From assembly GCA_022393335.1 (NCBI GenBank), contig JAJEKB010000592.1, forward strand, positions 296,053 through 360,052: DNA of 64,000 bases. The letters are read 5' to 3'. The stretch's first letter is position 1. Each line of letters starts with the position of its first letter. Shown piece after piece: positions 40,803-51,414 of the stretch. The notes beneath the pieces were generated by a model, which was not told where the DNA came from, ran no database searches, and was given only the letters and a program-made list of their open reading frames with translations. The position numbers were made by a program, and so were the translations under genes. This DNA comes from Macrotrachela quadricornifera (lineage: Eukaryota; Rotifera; Eurotatoria; Philodinida; Philodinidae).

Positions 40803-42832
40803 TTAAAAAACATATTGACGATGATATTGTCGTTTACGTGGTTTTGTTTTATGTTGCATCATCATATGATGACCACCGTGTAATGGTTCACCAGGTGCTG
40901 GACCATTTGGTGGTGGTGGTATACGAAATGCATCTTCAGGAATTTTATCCACATTTAAATTCTAAACAAACAAAAAAAAACAAATTTTTATTTAAAAAAT
41001 CGAATAAATTAATATACTTCATCATATCTAAAATAATAACTTGGAGGACCAGCACTTGTACAAACATCGTTTTCTAATAATTGATCACCATCAACCCAAT
41101 ACATCATGTAAAAATTACACATTTCATCATTTCCAGTTGAACTAAAATATTTAAGATAAAAATAAAAATTAAATAAAAAAAAAAAATTTCATACCCAATT
41201 TTAACAACATGTGATTGTGTATTAAACATTGTACAAACTGCTGCAACATAATCACCTTGTTTAATAGTAACATCACTTTGTGTTGGATAAAACATTTGTG
41301 GTAATTGAGGTGATCGTCGACCAATTTCTGTCCATTCTTGCTCATCATCTTTACCACGTACTCGATATCCAGAATTAACAAGACCTTTATGTAAATAATT
41401 CATTTTTATTTTTATTATTAAATAAAATAATAATCTTACCAAGTTTATGAGCATGAGTACGAAAAGCAAATGGATGCATTTCAATATCTTGTTCAATTTC
41501 ACAAGCTGTTTCAAATACCTCTATAAGAAACAAAAACAAAAAATATTACATATTTATACAATAGAATAAAAACAAAAAATAAAAAAAAACATGGTAAAAT
41601 TGGCCAATATGTGCAGAAAGGAAAGGATGTGAACTGACCTTCAGTATTCGATTGAATATGACCACCAGTTAAGAGGAGAAAAACACCAGCGCGTTTAGGT
41701 GTACTACATATAAAGACAACGGGAAATGCAAATAATGACAAATATACACAAAAGCATAACACGAATACTACACAAAACTAATAATACTAAACAATTACCC
41801 AAAGAATGAGGTGCTATTTTGCCTTCAGTTGCTAATAGCATTACACCCGCTGTTTTTGGTAATCTTTATAAAAGTGATAATCAAATAAATAGTAAAAAAA
41901 AAAAGAAGAAGAAAAGCTTTCAATTTCCCAAAAATAATCCCGTAAATAATAGGAAGGTATAAATGATTGATTTCATTAAAAAGAATTTAAACTTACGATG
42001 TTGGTGATGTTGTAAGAACTAAACCTGAGCGATCAGTTTGACCAGCTAAATCAATATATATATATATAGATTTGATTTTTAATTTAATTATTTTTAAATA
42101 AATTACCTTTAAATTTATCAATATTTGAATAATGAACTTGTAATACAAGATATTGTATTGGCGTTGAACCACCAACTTTAAAAGCAACATCTAAAAGAAA
42201 AATTTGAATTTATTTATTTTAAAATTAAATATTATTTTTAAAGACAAATTAAACCTTTTGGTAATTCAGTTTTGTCAGCATCTAAAGCCCAAGCATAAAT
42301 AATTGATGAACCTGTAGCACATGTTGGACCAGTTTCATACTTTTGTGAAGAACTATCATCATTTGAATAAGCCATTTCACCACAATTCCTAATAGAACAA
42401 AAACAAAAACAAAAAATAAATATTCATCAATAAATTCATATATTCTAAATTTTACCAAATTTTTTCATGACTTCCTGGTTTTGAACATCCAAAAAGTAAA
42501 ATATGATGAGCATCTTTTGATGTTGCTGATGGATTAAAAGCAGCTAGAAAAAAAATAAAAACTCAAATAAATAAATTCTTCCTATTATTTATTAAATACT
42601 AACTTATATAAGTTGGTTTATCTTTATCCATTTTATATGCTGTACATAAATAATCATCGACCTTATCAAATAACATAATATTATATTTCTTAACACATTA
42701 TGATATACTTACATGACTAGCAACACCATCACGCATAAGAATATTTAATGAATTTGATGTTTCTTCTTTTGCTATTAGCAAAGATATTGAACAAAAACTT
42801 AAAATGAGGGATAATAAATAAAAATTATTCAT
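40803..42832 (-). CDS. PHM: Peptidylglycine alpha-hydroxylating monooxygenase (PHM)
   Basis: Exons: 42832-42713, 42661-42604, 42543-42456, 42388-42255, 42190-42107, 42045-41997, then 41863-41799 or 41703-41639, 41520-41440, 41384-41195, 41141-41018, 40961-40803. Either choice gives 383 residues, near the size of insect monofunctional PHM (about 365). A signal peptide (MNNFYLLSLILSFCSISLLIA) leads to the copper-dependent core. CuA ligands are His72, His73 (HHILLFGC) and His153 (HYSN); CuB ligands are His222, His224 (THAHKLG) and Met297 (NDEMCNFY). The enzyme hydroxylates glycine-extended peptides, the first step of C-terminal amidation of neuropeptides, in secretory granules. No lyase (PAL) domain or membrane anchor follows, so a separate PAL enzyme is expected. 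The tail is Pro-, His- and Lys-rich. Confidence 0.93.
41639..41703 (-). other. PHM mutually exclusive exon B
   Basis: A second 65-base exon 95 bases after exon A, encoding TPKRAGVFLLLTGGHIQSNTE in the same place. Acceptor (...atgtag|) and donor (|gtcagt) are regular and phases equal those of exon A. Including both copies would shift the frame, because 65 is not a multiple of three, so only one can be used per mRNA. Confidence 0.8.
41799..41863 (-). other. PHM mutually exclusive exon A
   Basis: A 65-base exon, entered and left in the same phases as exon B, encoding LPKTAGVMLLATEGKIAPHSL (residues 179-199) after the Ser split at the splice junction. Acceptor (...tataaag|) and donor (|gtaatt) are regular. 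It lies first in transcript order. It covers the strand that leads toward the second catalytic subdomain (AGV...LL matches the AGMYL region of vertebrate PHM). Confidence 0.82.
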
Positions 42833-44359
42833 TCTAAAAAACAAAATATAATAAAAAATATTCTTAAAAAACAATAATGAATAATGCATCGCCATAAATC
42901 GGACACTTCCACCATTACCCTCATCAGCATCAAGTTTTTTTTTTTCCTGTTCTTCTTCTAACCGACAAGATTCTATTGCGTTAGTATCTTGTTCTACTAT
43001 AGCTGTCGTTACAAACACATTGGAAAAAGAACAGAATAGTATTTTTCTTTTTATATACTCTTACAAAAAAAAATAAACAGAACATTATTTTTTTTCGATT
43101 ATTTATCTGTACTATTGGTAATAAATTTCATAGATACATTTCTGATTATTTAACGTATTCTAAAAATTTCAATCCAATCAAATGGAAATTTATTGAGAAA
43201 AGTACAAATATATTTCATTTACTCATAGCAGAAAAATAAGTATTGGTAAGACTATTACTTTTCCTATAGTGTTTCTCAAAAAGAATTACATATTCAGAAG
43301 TACTGTTAAATTCTGAGTAAAATAAGGTACTCTGTTCTATTGAAAAATCATTTTCAGATTTTTATCCACTATTTAATACGTATAAGGATATTATCAATAC
43401 TTATTTTTTCTGTTTTCACAGCTATATTAATAGATGGGATATACTTGTACTTTTCTCAATAACTTCTCATTTGATACGACTGAAACTTTCAGAATAAGTT
43501 AAGTCAGTAAAGATGTATCTATGGTGTAAATATAAGATCAACTGGTAACGGTAGAGAAAAATAAGGAAAAAAATAAAATGTTTCACTTATTTTGACCGAA
43601 TGGAATACAACTTAACAAACGGAAACTTTTATCGAAATGTTTTTATTAGATAAAAAAAGTGCGTCAAGATATGACGCAAGTTTTTATAGTTAATATTTGT
43701 AATTGATATTTATTATGATTTTTTTTATTTTTGGAAATATCTCAAATAATAGCAGCTGCCACTAATTAATTTTTAATAATATAATTCGGTTCGATAGTGA
43801 TCACTGTTCAAGAATGTATTCATTTATTTATGAAAGAATAAGTGGACAATTTATACTTTTTTAAATTTTGTTTTGATAATACATCAAAACTATCTAATGA
43901 TAAAAATGTTTTTATTAGCATAAGTCAATTATCTCCGACTGTCAATATAATAAAGATGTTAGACGGTGCTCTATATTTGGATAAAAATAAATAACAAATG
44001 GCTAAAATTCTTTCTAATCTATATTATATCAAACTTTCTTCAACAATAATGACTGAGAGCCAATTTACAATGATGGAAGAAATTATATCAACCGAAGAAG
44101 GTTTATAACAAACTGTAGTGCTAAGAAAAGAAAGATAAAATAATAATAAAAATATTTGAAAGACATTTTTTTTATAGAAAATTGTTTACACAGCTATTAT
44201 ATCTCTTGTAAAGTTTGTCATAAAACATATTTTAATAAACCAATCAAAGTACTTTCATACACTAAGTAGAATATGAATATAGGTGTAGATTTAATAGATA
44301 TTTCAAACACTTTTGGAACACATCAACAACATTAAATTTTCATAATGATATTCAAAATT
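42833..44359. other. Upstream region of PHM
   Basis: The minus-strand frame continuing upstream of the PHM start (to about 43018) has an acceptor-like sequence at 42834-42835, just before the ATG, and is best read as 5' leader. A short inverted pair (GCGTCAAGATATGACGC) sits at about 43662-43678. Beyond this no gene was seen. Confidence 0.5.
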
Positions 44360-44710
44360 TGTCGAGTAAATTAATATCCTCCTAATTTGTTATCACTGAT
44401 AGGTTAACAGCAGCTAAAAATCAAACAAATAAAATTTGATTATTTATGTAATAGTAACTTATCCAAGTCGATTTTTCTTTATTTATTTCATATGATGTAC
44501 AAAAATAATCGCTGATCTTATCAAATAACGTAATGTTATATTTCATTAGCAATAACAGTATGCGTAAGAATCTTTAATGTATTTAATGTTTCTTTTGTTG
44601 CTATTCGAAAATATCTTGAAGAAAAACATAATGAATAATACTTTCATTCTAAATCGAAAAGTTCTTTTTTGTTCTTCTTTTATCCGACAATATTTTACTA
44701 CGATTGTTAT
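44360..44710 (-). pseudogene. Decayed partial copy of the 5' end of PHM
   Basis: This stretch aligns, with many substitutions and small gaps, to 42500-43010, covering the start of PHM exon 3, intron 2, exon 2, intron 1, exon 1 and the 5' leader in the same order and orientation. The exon 2 part (about 44455-44522) is still recognisable (CATATGATGTAC against CATATGCTGTAC), but the reading frame has an in-frame stop and the later exons are missing. Introns are kept, so this was a DNA-level duplication, not a retrocopy. Confidence 0.78.
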
Positions 44711-44790
44711 TATACATGCATGAGAATAAGAATAGAATAATTTTTTTTCTTTTCATATATAACAAAAAAAAATAAAAGGAAAGGTTTCTT

Positions 44791-45382
44791 TTAACAAGAT
44801 TTTCGTTGATAATTTTTAAATGGGTTTAATGATATATTGCCAGTATTATTCGTAGTTTGAGGAGGAAATAAACTCGATTGTTGATGAAAATGATTATTAG
44901 AATTTCCAAAATTATTATATAAACTATTCAATACACGATTTGTTAAAGATAATCGAGAAGAATTATTTAGATTAAATGAATTGTACAAATTTGATTGACC
45001 ATTACGATCATATTGATTAGCCTATTATAAACAAATACAATTGTTTTTATTCGATTAAAAAAAAAGAAAGAAGACTTTTATTAACCTGATTGGTTTGATT
45101 AACTGTATTAATATTTTTTGCTCCACAACAGTCGATTGGATAATATGAACTCTCTCCTTGATTATTACATTGTCCATAATATCCATCATTATTAGTTCGA
45201 ATTCCTTTAGGTTGACATCCATATCCATAATTACATTGTTCTGAATAATAACAAGTATTTTGTGGATATTGTATTGATGATAAACATTGTTGATTATTAC
45301 AATTTTGATACATAGAACAATTATTTGATGTACATGGTTTATGATTTTCAGAATGAAAATAATTTTGTTGATTATTTTGCAT
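44791..45382 (-). CDS. Asn/Gln/Cys-rich orphan protein
   Basis: Two exons, 45382-45086 and 45021-44791, join in frame to 175 residues. Not recognised. The first half has regularly spaced cysteines in an Asn/Gln/Tyr-rich background (for example PCTSNNCSMYQNCNNQQC, QCNYGYGCQPKG and CC near the end of the first exon). The second half is Asn- and Ser-rich without cysteine until the C-terminal KSC. There is no signal peptide when the internal ATG is used; an upstream in-frame extension to 45457 (MYNKFLFLYLPDNNYHSIFF) would add a weakly hydrophobic start, so secretion is uncertain. Coding status rests on one clean intron, the conserved frame and AT-poor codons for Cys/Gln. Confidence 0.55.
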
Positions 45383-45979
45383 GATATCAATCGAGAAAAA
45401 AAAAATTGAATGATAATTGTTGTCTGGGAGATATAAAAACAAAAATTTATTATACAACCAAAATTAGAAAAATTTAATTAATATTTAAAAGAATTATTTA
45501 TAGGTTTTATTCAAAATTGGATTTTTATTATAAGATTAATCACTGCATGACGTTAACGAAGTACATAATAATTCAAGTCATCAACGTCTATCAGGATCTA
45601 ATAGCGTCTGCCAGGGTTTACCAGAGCTAACGAGCATGAATTTGAGTTTCATACAACTTTTTGTTTTGGCTATAATGCTATCAAGACTTTTATAATCAAA
45701 TAGCTGCTGTCTTTTGTTTTGCAGACAATGAGAACATATAGGTTTTTTAAGTTTAATCTTTTGAAAGACGTAAATTAGATAGCACAAATTCAAATTTTGA
45801 GGGTAGTAACATTTTTCGTAAATTAAAGATTCTATATAGTTAGACAACCTTTCGTTGATTTATCAAGCGTTTCAGCATTTATCTCAAAGGCTATATTCTA
45901 TTTAGTTTATTGTAAAGTTTCAATACATGTTATTTAAGTGATATTGTTTCACTAAATCCATTACTACCAAATTTTTTTC
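45383..45979. other. Intergenic, no confident gene
   Basis: Contains an 88-codon minus-strand frame at 45581-45847 (MSNYIESLIYEKCYYPQNL...) with a CxxC (CSHC) but no recognisable family, no splice continuation and no neighbouring support. Treated as unsupported. Confidence 0.45.
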
Positions 45980-47400
45980 CAGTTCATTTTTCATCTGATG
46001 ATAGTTCTTGATCAACTTTTACTGCTGCATCGGATTCCTCTTCGCTGCATTCTTCTTCATTGAATTGCTCTGGATCAGCATCTGAAAGAAAAATACGTAC
46101 TCTATTGAGCCTTTCAAAAATGTTCTTCGCGGTGTACAGAATCGAAATAACGATTTTTTACATCTACATAATCGTTAAAGATTCTTTCATTCGATACTGG
46201 AAGAATCTTCATCAATTTTCATAGATCAGAAATTCATCATTTCGATTTTGTGTATTTCAGGGATATTTTTGATAGGTTCGCTAGAGTACACGTTTGATAA
46301 AGCTACCTTCATCATTTAGTAAAAAGATGCTTGTTTACCATTAAATGAATCAATGTATTCTTCTCTTATAATATCGTATGTTACTAAGAAATTCGTAAAA
46401 TGAATATATTCTTCAATATTGGACGATGCATCATTTGCTACTTACTGTACTATGTTTAATGTATCCTTGCAAATACTTTATGCCATCAGATAAAGTTCTT
46501 TTAGCAAACAATTCTTGCCTGATAAAAATACCATCTTGACATATTTTTTTCAATCGTATAATCACGCAAATTTGTAAACTGTTGAACGGCATTGAATACG
46601 AAATGATCAAATAGAATAGAATGTGCTGTGATCACTTGTTACTTGTTATACTTTAAGTGCAATTGTCAGACACTAAAGCATTCTCGATAGTCAACGAATA
46701 TTGGAATGTGAGTGTAAGGTAAGTTGTAAAACAAACCGATATAAATGTAAACAAGCAAAAATATTGTGGAATTCGCTTTGTTATCATTGAGTAATATGTA
46801 ACATTAAATAATTTGTGTATCAATCTATATCTAACTATTTTCAGTTTGAAAAGTACCTCTATGATCTGTCTTGTCGAAATTGTGCAACTTCGGTATCCTA
46901 TGTTGTCGACGTTGGAAAGACATAATAAATATCAACTACCAAAAAATCACTGATACCTTCTACATTATATTTTGAAAATTATGACAAATTTACGAATATT
47001 CAGGTAAAGAAAAAGCACAAAATACTGTCTTCTACGTTGAAATTTTTAATATATTATAATCTCATTATTTCCATAGAAGATTGTCGTATCTTTTAAACAA
47101 TAATACGCACAAGTTCTCTGGAAAATGCATTTACTATAGTAAATCCAACAATAGGAGGGGCAAACAACTCCTCAGGTGAAATTTTTTGGTCGATAACTAC
47201 GAGGTCCTCTTCGGACTGTTTTGTATTGTAGTTGGTAGTCCACGAAGAGTACTATAAAACAGCATAGTTTGATATTCCCTTGTTCATCTTTAGAAGAAAT
47301 AGAAAGTAAAGATCTTTTTCCGTTGCACATAGTAAAATCAACTACAACGCAAATTTCAAGATTTGTAACTTCTTCAACCTGAAAAATAATGAAGTTCATC
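45980..47400 (-). pseudogene. Decayed coding-like sequence, family unknown
   Basis: On the minus strand several coding-looking islands remain but cannot be joined: 47399-47172 (EVTNLEICVVVDFTMCNGKR ... VDYQLQYKTVRRGPRSYRPK), about 46920-46855 (QRRQHRIPKLHNFDKTDHRG) and an acidic tail at about 46080-45985 (DADPEQFNEEECSEEESDAA ending in a stop). GC content is higher than in intergenic DNA. The acidic tail and the basic middle suggest the remnant of one gene, possibly transposon-derived. Between them are stops and shifts in all frames. Confidence 0.35.
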
Positions 47401-47917
47401 TATTTATTTTGACTTTATTTTCTCACCATTTTAGTTTATAACTTACCGAAAATTCTTATGAAGTGAACACTCAAGATATTAGATAAATAATGAAGTATTT
47501 ATGATGTATTAATGCTAACGAATTGTTTAATGACACGACTGATACATTTTCAGTCATTTTTCTCATTAGAAACAGCCTCGATGATGAAAATTTTCTAAAA
47601 AAAGATGGCTCTTTTCAACGTCTACGTCTAATAGCAAAAAGTAGATGCTTCTTAAGCAGATGAACTTAATAAAAGTCATCAAAATTGCATCTTAACGTAT
47701 AATAGACAATACATCTTGATTTGCAAGATGATCTCATTCATAAACCTTTTTTTACTTTTACAGCTGCATATTTCAGTCATTCGTTTGGTCGTTTTTACTA
47801 ACAACAGTTTATTTTGATCTAGTACTATTGTAATAGATAGCCTTTAGTAGGATATTTGTTTTACGACGAATAATAGGAGCAGATCGAATGCCTTTATTTC
47901 GATAATGTAGTATTGAT

Positions 47918-48214
47918 CAGGGACGTAGCCAGGGGGGATTGATCCCCCCCTGAATTTTTGTTTTTTTGTTATGAAATCTGATAATTTCAAGCTTTGAACA
48001 CATTTACAAATAGTTGCAACTAATAATTCTCTCATTTCTGTCAATAGCCATGCTATTTCATCAGTTTTTCATTGTACAATAAAAAAATTGTCTCTGAACA
48101 GAAAATGAGTTCGTTTCATTTTTCATCATACGGAAAGAAAGATAGTTGAAAACATCTTTCTTGGGCAAAAAAAAACCCGATCCCCCCCTGAAGGAAATCC
48201 TGGCTACGTGCCTG
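47918..48214. mobile_element. hAT-type MITE, 297 bp
   Basis: The element starts CAGGGACGTAGCCAGG and ends with the inverse of CAGGCACGTAGCCAGG, a 16-base terminal inverted repeat with one mismatch. It is flanked on both sides by the identical 8-base GTATTGAT (47910-47917 and 48215-48222), the target-site duplication size of the hAT superfamily. Sub-terminal GGGGGGAT / ATCCCCCC tracts mirror each other too. No transposase is encoded. Perfect duplication and near-identical ends indicate a fairly young insertion. Confidence 0.9.
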
Positions 48215-48428
48215 GTATTGATATATGATGAATTTTTAAATCACTAGATGACGTCATGATTAAACTTATATGTACAGAAAAGAAAAGAAGTCGCACTTCT
48301 GTGTGATCAACGGGTTATATAGTTAACGTACATAGATCCTTGGAAAAATGAATTTCCTAATTGCTTTCTAACGGCGAGAAAATCGTTGTACAAAAAATTT
48401 ATTTTTGCGTAAGGTGTTTTGAACACAT

Positions 48429-48640
48429 CTGTATATATATGTATTATGTATATAATTATATATATAATTATATATATAATTATATATATAATTATATATA
48501 TAATTATATCAATATAATACATATATTATATATATATATATAATTATATCTATATAATACATATATAATAGGTATATATGATTATATCTATATAATACAT
48601 ATATATTATATATATATTATATATATATTTTATATATATT
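48429..48640. repeat. AT microsatellite with 12-base unit
   Basis: Five perfect copies of TATATAATTATA occupy 48449-48508, followed by a longer, less regular repeat in which ATAATTATATC and TATATAATACATATAT alternate about three times up to 48640. The open frames across it on both strands are by-products of the repeat. Confidence 0.9.
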
Positions 48641-48929
48641 TTACACATATATTGGCAAAATCATTTAATAGCGAGGTGACTAAAAAAGAGACATTGATTG
48701 TCATTTTTTACGATTCAGCTTAGGAAAACTCCAATCAAAAGCAGCATTTAAGGAAAACCAAATAGCATGTTGTGTAGACAATGCATGAAGCTTTAAAATT
48801 ATTATTGAAAGTTTTCCTACAGTAGGCACAGATTTTTCGAAAAATACGATTTACTTTTCGTTAGTGACGTGACAATTTTGTTAGCGACGTGACGAGTATG
48901 AATCAAGGGAGAAACAGTTGATTATTTGA

Positions 48930-49000
48930 TTAGAGGTGATTGAGAGTGATACGAGTGATTAGGGGTGATTAGGAGGGATTAGAAGTTATTAGCGAAAGCT
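48930..49000. repeat. GTGATTAGG-type minisatellite, first array
   Basis: About six imperfect units of GTGATTAGG / GTGATTGAG run through this interval. A related array follows at 52165-52220, and the bases after both arrays are similar (a CTCGG, then CGGCTGTTT or CAGCTGTTTCCC), so the two belong to one repeat family. Confidence 0.55.
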
Positions 49001-49622
49001 CGGGCATACTACACGGCTGTTTGTTGCCTCTGAGAAGTTTCGCATCTATGCTTTAACACTGACTTAGCACATACAATCAGACACTTTGTATTATATTTCA
49101 AGACTTTATAATCTTATCTTCTTGCAGCTTTACACCCTTATAGCCATACCTTCTTGGAGCCTTAAATCATTCTGACCTTCCCGTCTCATAGCTGGATATA
49201 CAGCGATGGACCGATGACACCAGTTGGCATTATACAGGCGTCCACGAGGGCTATCCTGTATACGTATGCATAAGACTTCCAAGCCCATCCTAAGGAGATA
49301 TCCACAATTCTTTAAATCCATACTACCGAAGTATCTGTAAGTCTTCAAGGCCTATGTTACTGCGATAACCATAAGTTCACAAAGACTATCACAGCGACAC
49401 TTCTAAGTCCTCATTGCTAATCCAATGAAGGTACGCAACAGTCATCAACAGTTATTGTATAGACATCCCCATTAGTACATGCATGGCACCTACATTTTAT
49501 AGAAATTGACCTGCCGACCCGATCTTGAGAGTGATGGCTTATGAATGTGTCTACAGCATAGACTTTGACCACTTATGGGTTTGTATTTCATAGGATAGGT
49601 TCTGATAACTCATCGTTACCCT

Positions 49623-49890
49623 CCCAAGTGAGCAAAAAATGACGAAAGACGACGTTCATGACTAGTCCAAAATGTTTGCAACAGCTGTCAAGTCTAGTCT
49701 GAAACGTCTTGCGCACCGTCATGACTAGTCCTGAAAGGCCTTAAAACCAGTCATGGCTAATACGGTTTGTCCTGTGAACCTGTCCAGACTAGTCTGAAGG
49801 CTAAAAAAAGAAGATGAAAGATAGATTCAAACACCCAACCCGACAATAATCAAAACAGAACGAGCATCCTGACGGCAGACTAGGTCATTG
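49623..49890 (-). mobile_element. SINE-like element with tRNA-Glu-derived head
   Basis: Read on the minus strand, the head (about 49890-49820) contains TAGTCTGCCGTCAGGATGC, close to the A-box part of eukaryotic tRNA-Glu, and a B-box-like GTTTGAATC (49824-49832) at the usual spacing. The tRNA stems do not fold, so it is not a functional tRNA. The body contains several GACTAGTC-type motifs and ends GCTCACTTGGG at 49623-49633. A longer relative in the other orientation is at 51415-51910 with the same body motifs and end. Confidence 0.6.
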
Positions 49891-49974
49891 AGATGGGCTG
49901 ACGTCAATTTATATAGTCTAAGATACTAAATTGACTCTCATTCATCCACTAGACAATCAGAAATCTGTTGATAT

Positions 49975-50110
49975 TACACGGTTTTCACTAGTCTGAAACG
50001 TCTTTTATAGAGTCAAGACTAGTTCGAAGTGTTGCCTGCACTCTTCATGGCTAGTCTATTTTTAAAGAGTATACTACCCGTTCTTGTCAGACTAGTCTAA
50101 AAACTCTAAA
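49975..50110. repeat. GACTAGTC-motif repeat fragment
   Basis: A third fragment of the same body sequence as the SINE-like elements: ACTAGTCTGAAACGTCTT occurs at about 49988-50005, matching CTAGTCTGAAACGTCTT at about 49695-49711, and further GACTAGT(C/T) motifs follow at 50031 and 50091. Confidence 0.55.
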
Positions 50111-50947
50111 CAATCTACTTTCTTTGAACTAAATATATCTTGTCAATTTGTTTAAACTGACTAGTAATGGACAGTATAAGAGGTAGAATGACAGTAGAAA
50201 ACTTTTTAATATCTATATCATTTGTTAAAAATAATTAATGACAAATATTCAATGCATCCAAACTACGAACTAGGTAGTATAAGATAACAATCATTATATT
50301 GTCTGTCTTGTATTCAAATCTTTCTGAACTAGGGATCAAGATTGATCCGTTATATTATGATTACGGTAATTAATAACATACATTTCTCATATTAAAACTA
50401 TATCGATTGTCAAGATACCATGAATATTTTTCAAGGTAGAACAACAATCAGAAAGTCTGCTATAATTAACATCGAGGTTAGAGATAGATAGTACACTTTG
50501 CACATTTCTGTCTTCATATATCTGAATATATTTTGTATTTTCATATGTCAAAAATGTGAGAGTAAATACAATGAACAATATTCAATCGCAGCGAGGAATG
50601 TTAATTTATATTTTTTAAAAGTATTAGATGTACTATATTTAAAAAAAACTAAAGGATAATCTTAATTTGTTTATAACATAATTTTATGTTATTTTATTTT
50701 AGATATAAATATTCTAATGAATCTAAATTTAAGGATATATTTAAATTGAGCAACATTGATTTAATTGCTAGCTGAGATAAAATCATTTTTATTTAAACCT
50801 AAACCATTATATGGAAAAATAGTTTCTTTTGAATATAAAATTGTTTTTTTACCCCTGAAATTTATTTTTTTAAATACAATTAATTGTTCCTAGATAATGA
50901 TAATCAAAAGATATTTTTCCAAAAAATATACAAGTTTTTTAAATTTG
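50111..50947. other. AT-rich spacer, nothing recognised
   Basis: No exon, RNA gene or repeat structure was found between the GACTAGTC fragment and the foldback element. Confidence 0.5.
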
Positions 50948-51275
50948 GGCGTGACCAACTGTCAGGAGGCTCCATCAATGTTTTTTTCTATTGTAAGGAT
51001 AAAACATACTAATGTTCGGGTCATATGAGAGGAGATCATAGGTGATCCTGAATTGGCCCAAACAACATCATATTTTACCCTTACAATAGTAGGGAAAAGT
51101 ACCATCTCACATGATGAGCTGGCGGCTTTTCCTACTATTGTAAGGGTAAAACATGATGTTGTTCGGGCCAATTCAGGGTTACCTATGATCTCCTCTCATA
51201 TGACCCAAGCATTAGTATGTCTTATCCTCACAATAGAAAAAACATTGATGGGGTCTCCTGATAGTTGGTCACGCC
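50948..51275. mobile_element. Foldback (long inverted repeat) element, 328 bp
   Basis: Almost the whole element is a palindrome. The left arm 50948-51099 starts GGCGTGACCAACT and pairs with the right arm 51127-51275, which ends in the inverse of the same sequence; the arms differ at only a few positions. The loop is about 27 bases. Each arm contains TTTTACCCTTACAATAGTAG or its complement. No coding capacity; the open frames on both strands mirror each other. A clear target duplication was not found. Confidence 0.88.
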
Positions 51276-51414
51276 GATTTATTTTTTTAATGTTGCCCAA
51301 ACAATGTCGTATTACGTAAAAATAAATTTTTATTTAAATATGACCATAAAACACTTTAAATTGTATTAAATAGCATCTTAGAATGATTTTGATCATATAC
51401 AAGCTAATTTCTTG

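Larger units (their letters stand above)
48215..49622. other. Repeat-rich intergenic stretch
   Basis: After the AT microsatellite the sequence becomes GC-richer. Around 48850-48900 GACGTGAC occurs twice in a short direct repeat (GTTAGTGACGTGAC / GTTAGCGACGTGAC). At 48930-49000 there is a minisatellite of GTGATTAGG-like units. The frame at 49130-49348 (minus) shows no domain. No gene is supported. Confidence 0.5.

Noticed and set aside
42698..43018. 106-codon frame extending upstream of the PHM start
   Set aside because: The PHM signal peptide begins at the internal ATG at 42832, with an acceptor-like site just upstream; the extension looks like 5' leader or intron.
48307..48543. Two open frames rich in Ile and Tyr
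   Set aside because: They arise from the 12-base AT microsatellite on both strands.
48930..49000. Internal telomere-like repeat
   Set aside because: GTGATTAGG units are irregular and do not match a common animal telomere motif.
49820..49890. Possible tRNA-Glu gene on the minus strand
   Set aside because: The A-box part matches, but the anticodon and acceptor stems are destroyed.
50962..51319. Overlapping 69- and 88-codon frames on opposite strands
   Set aside because: They mirror each other because the underlying DNA is a foldback palindrome.
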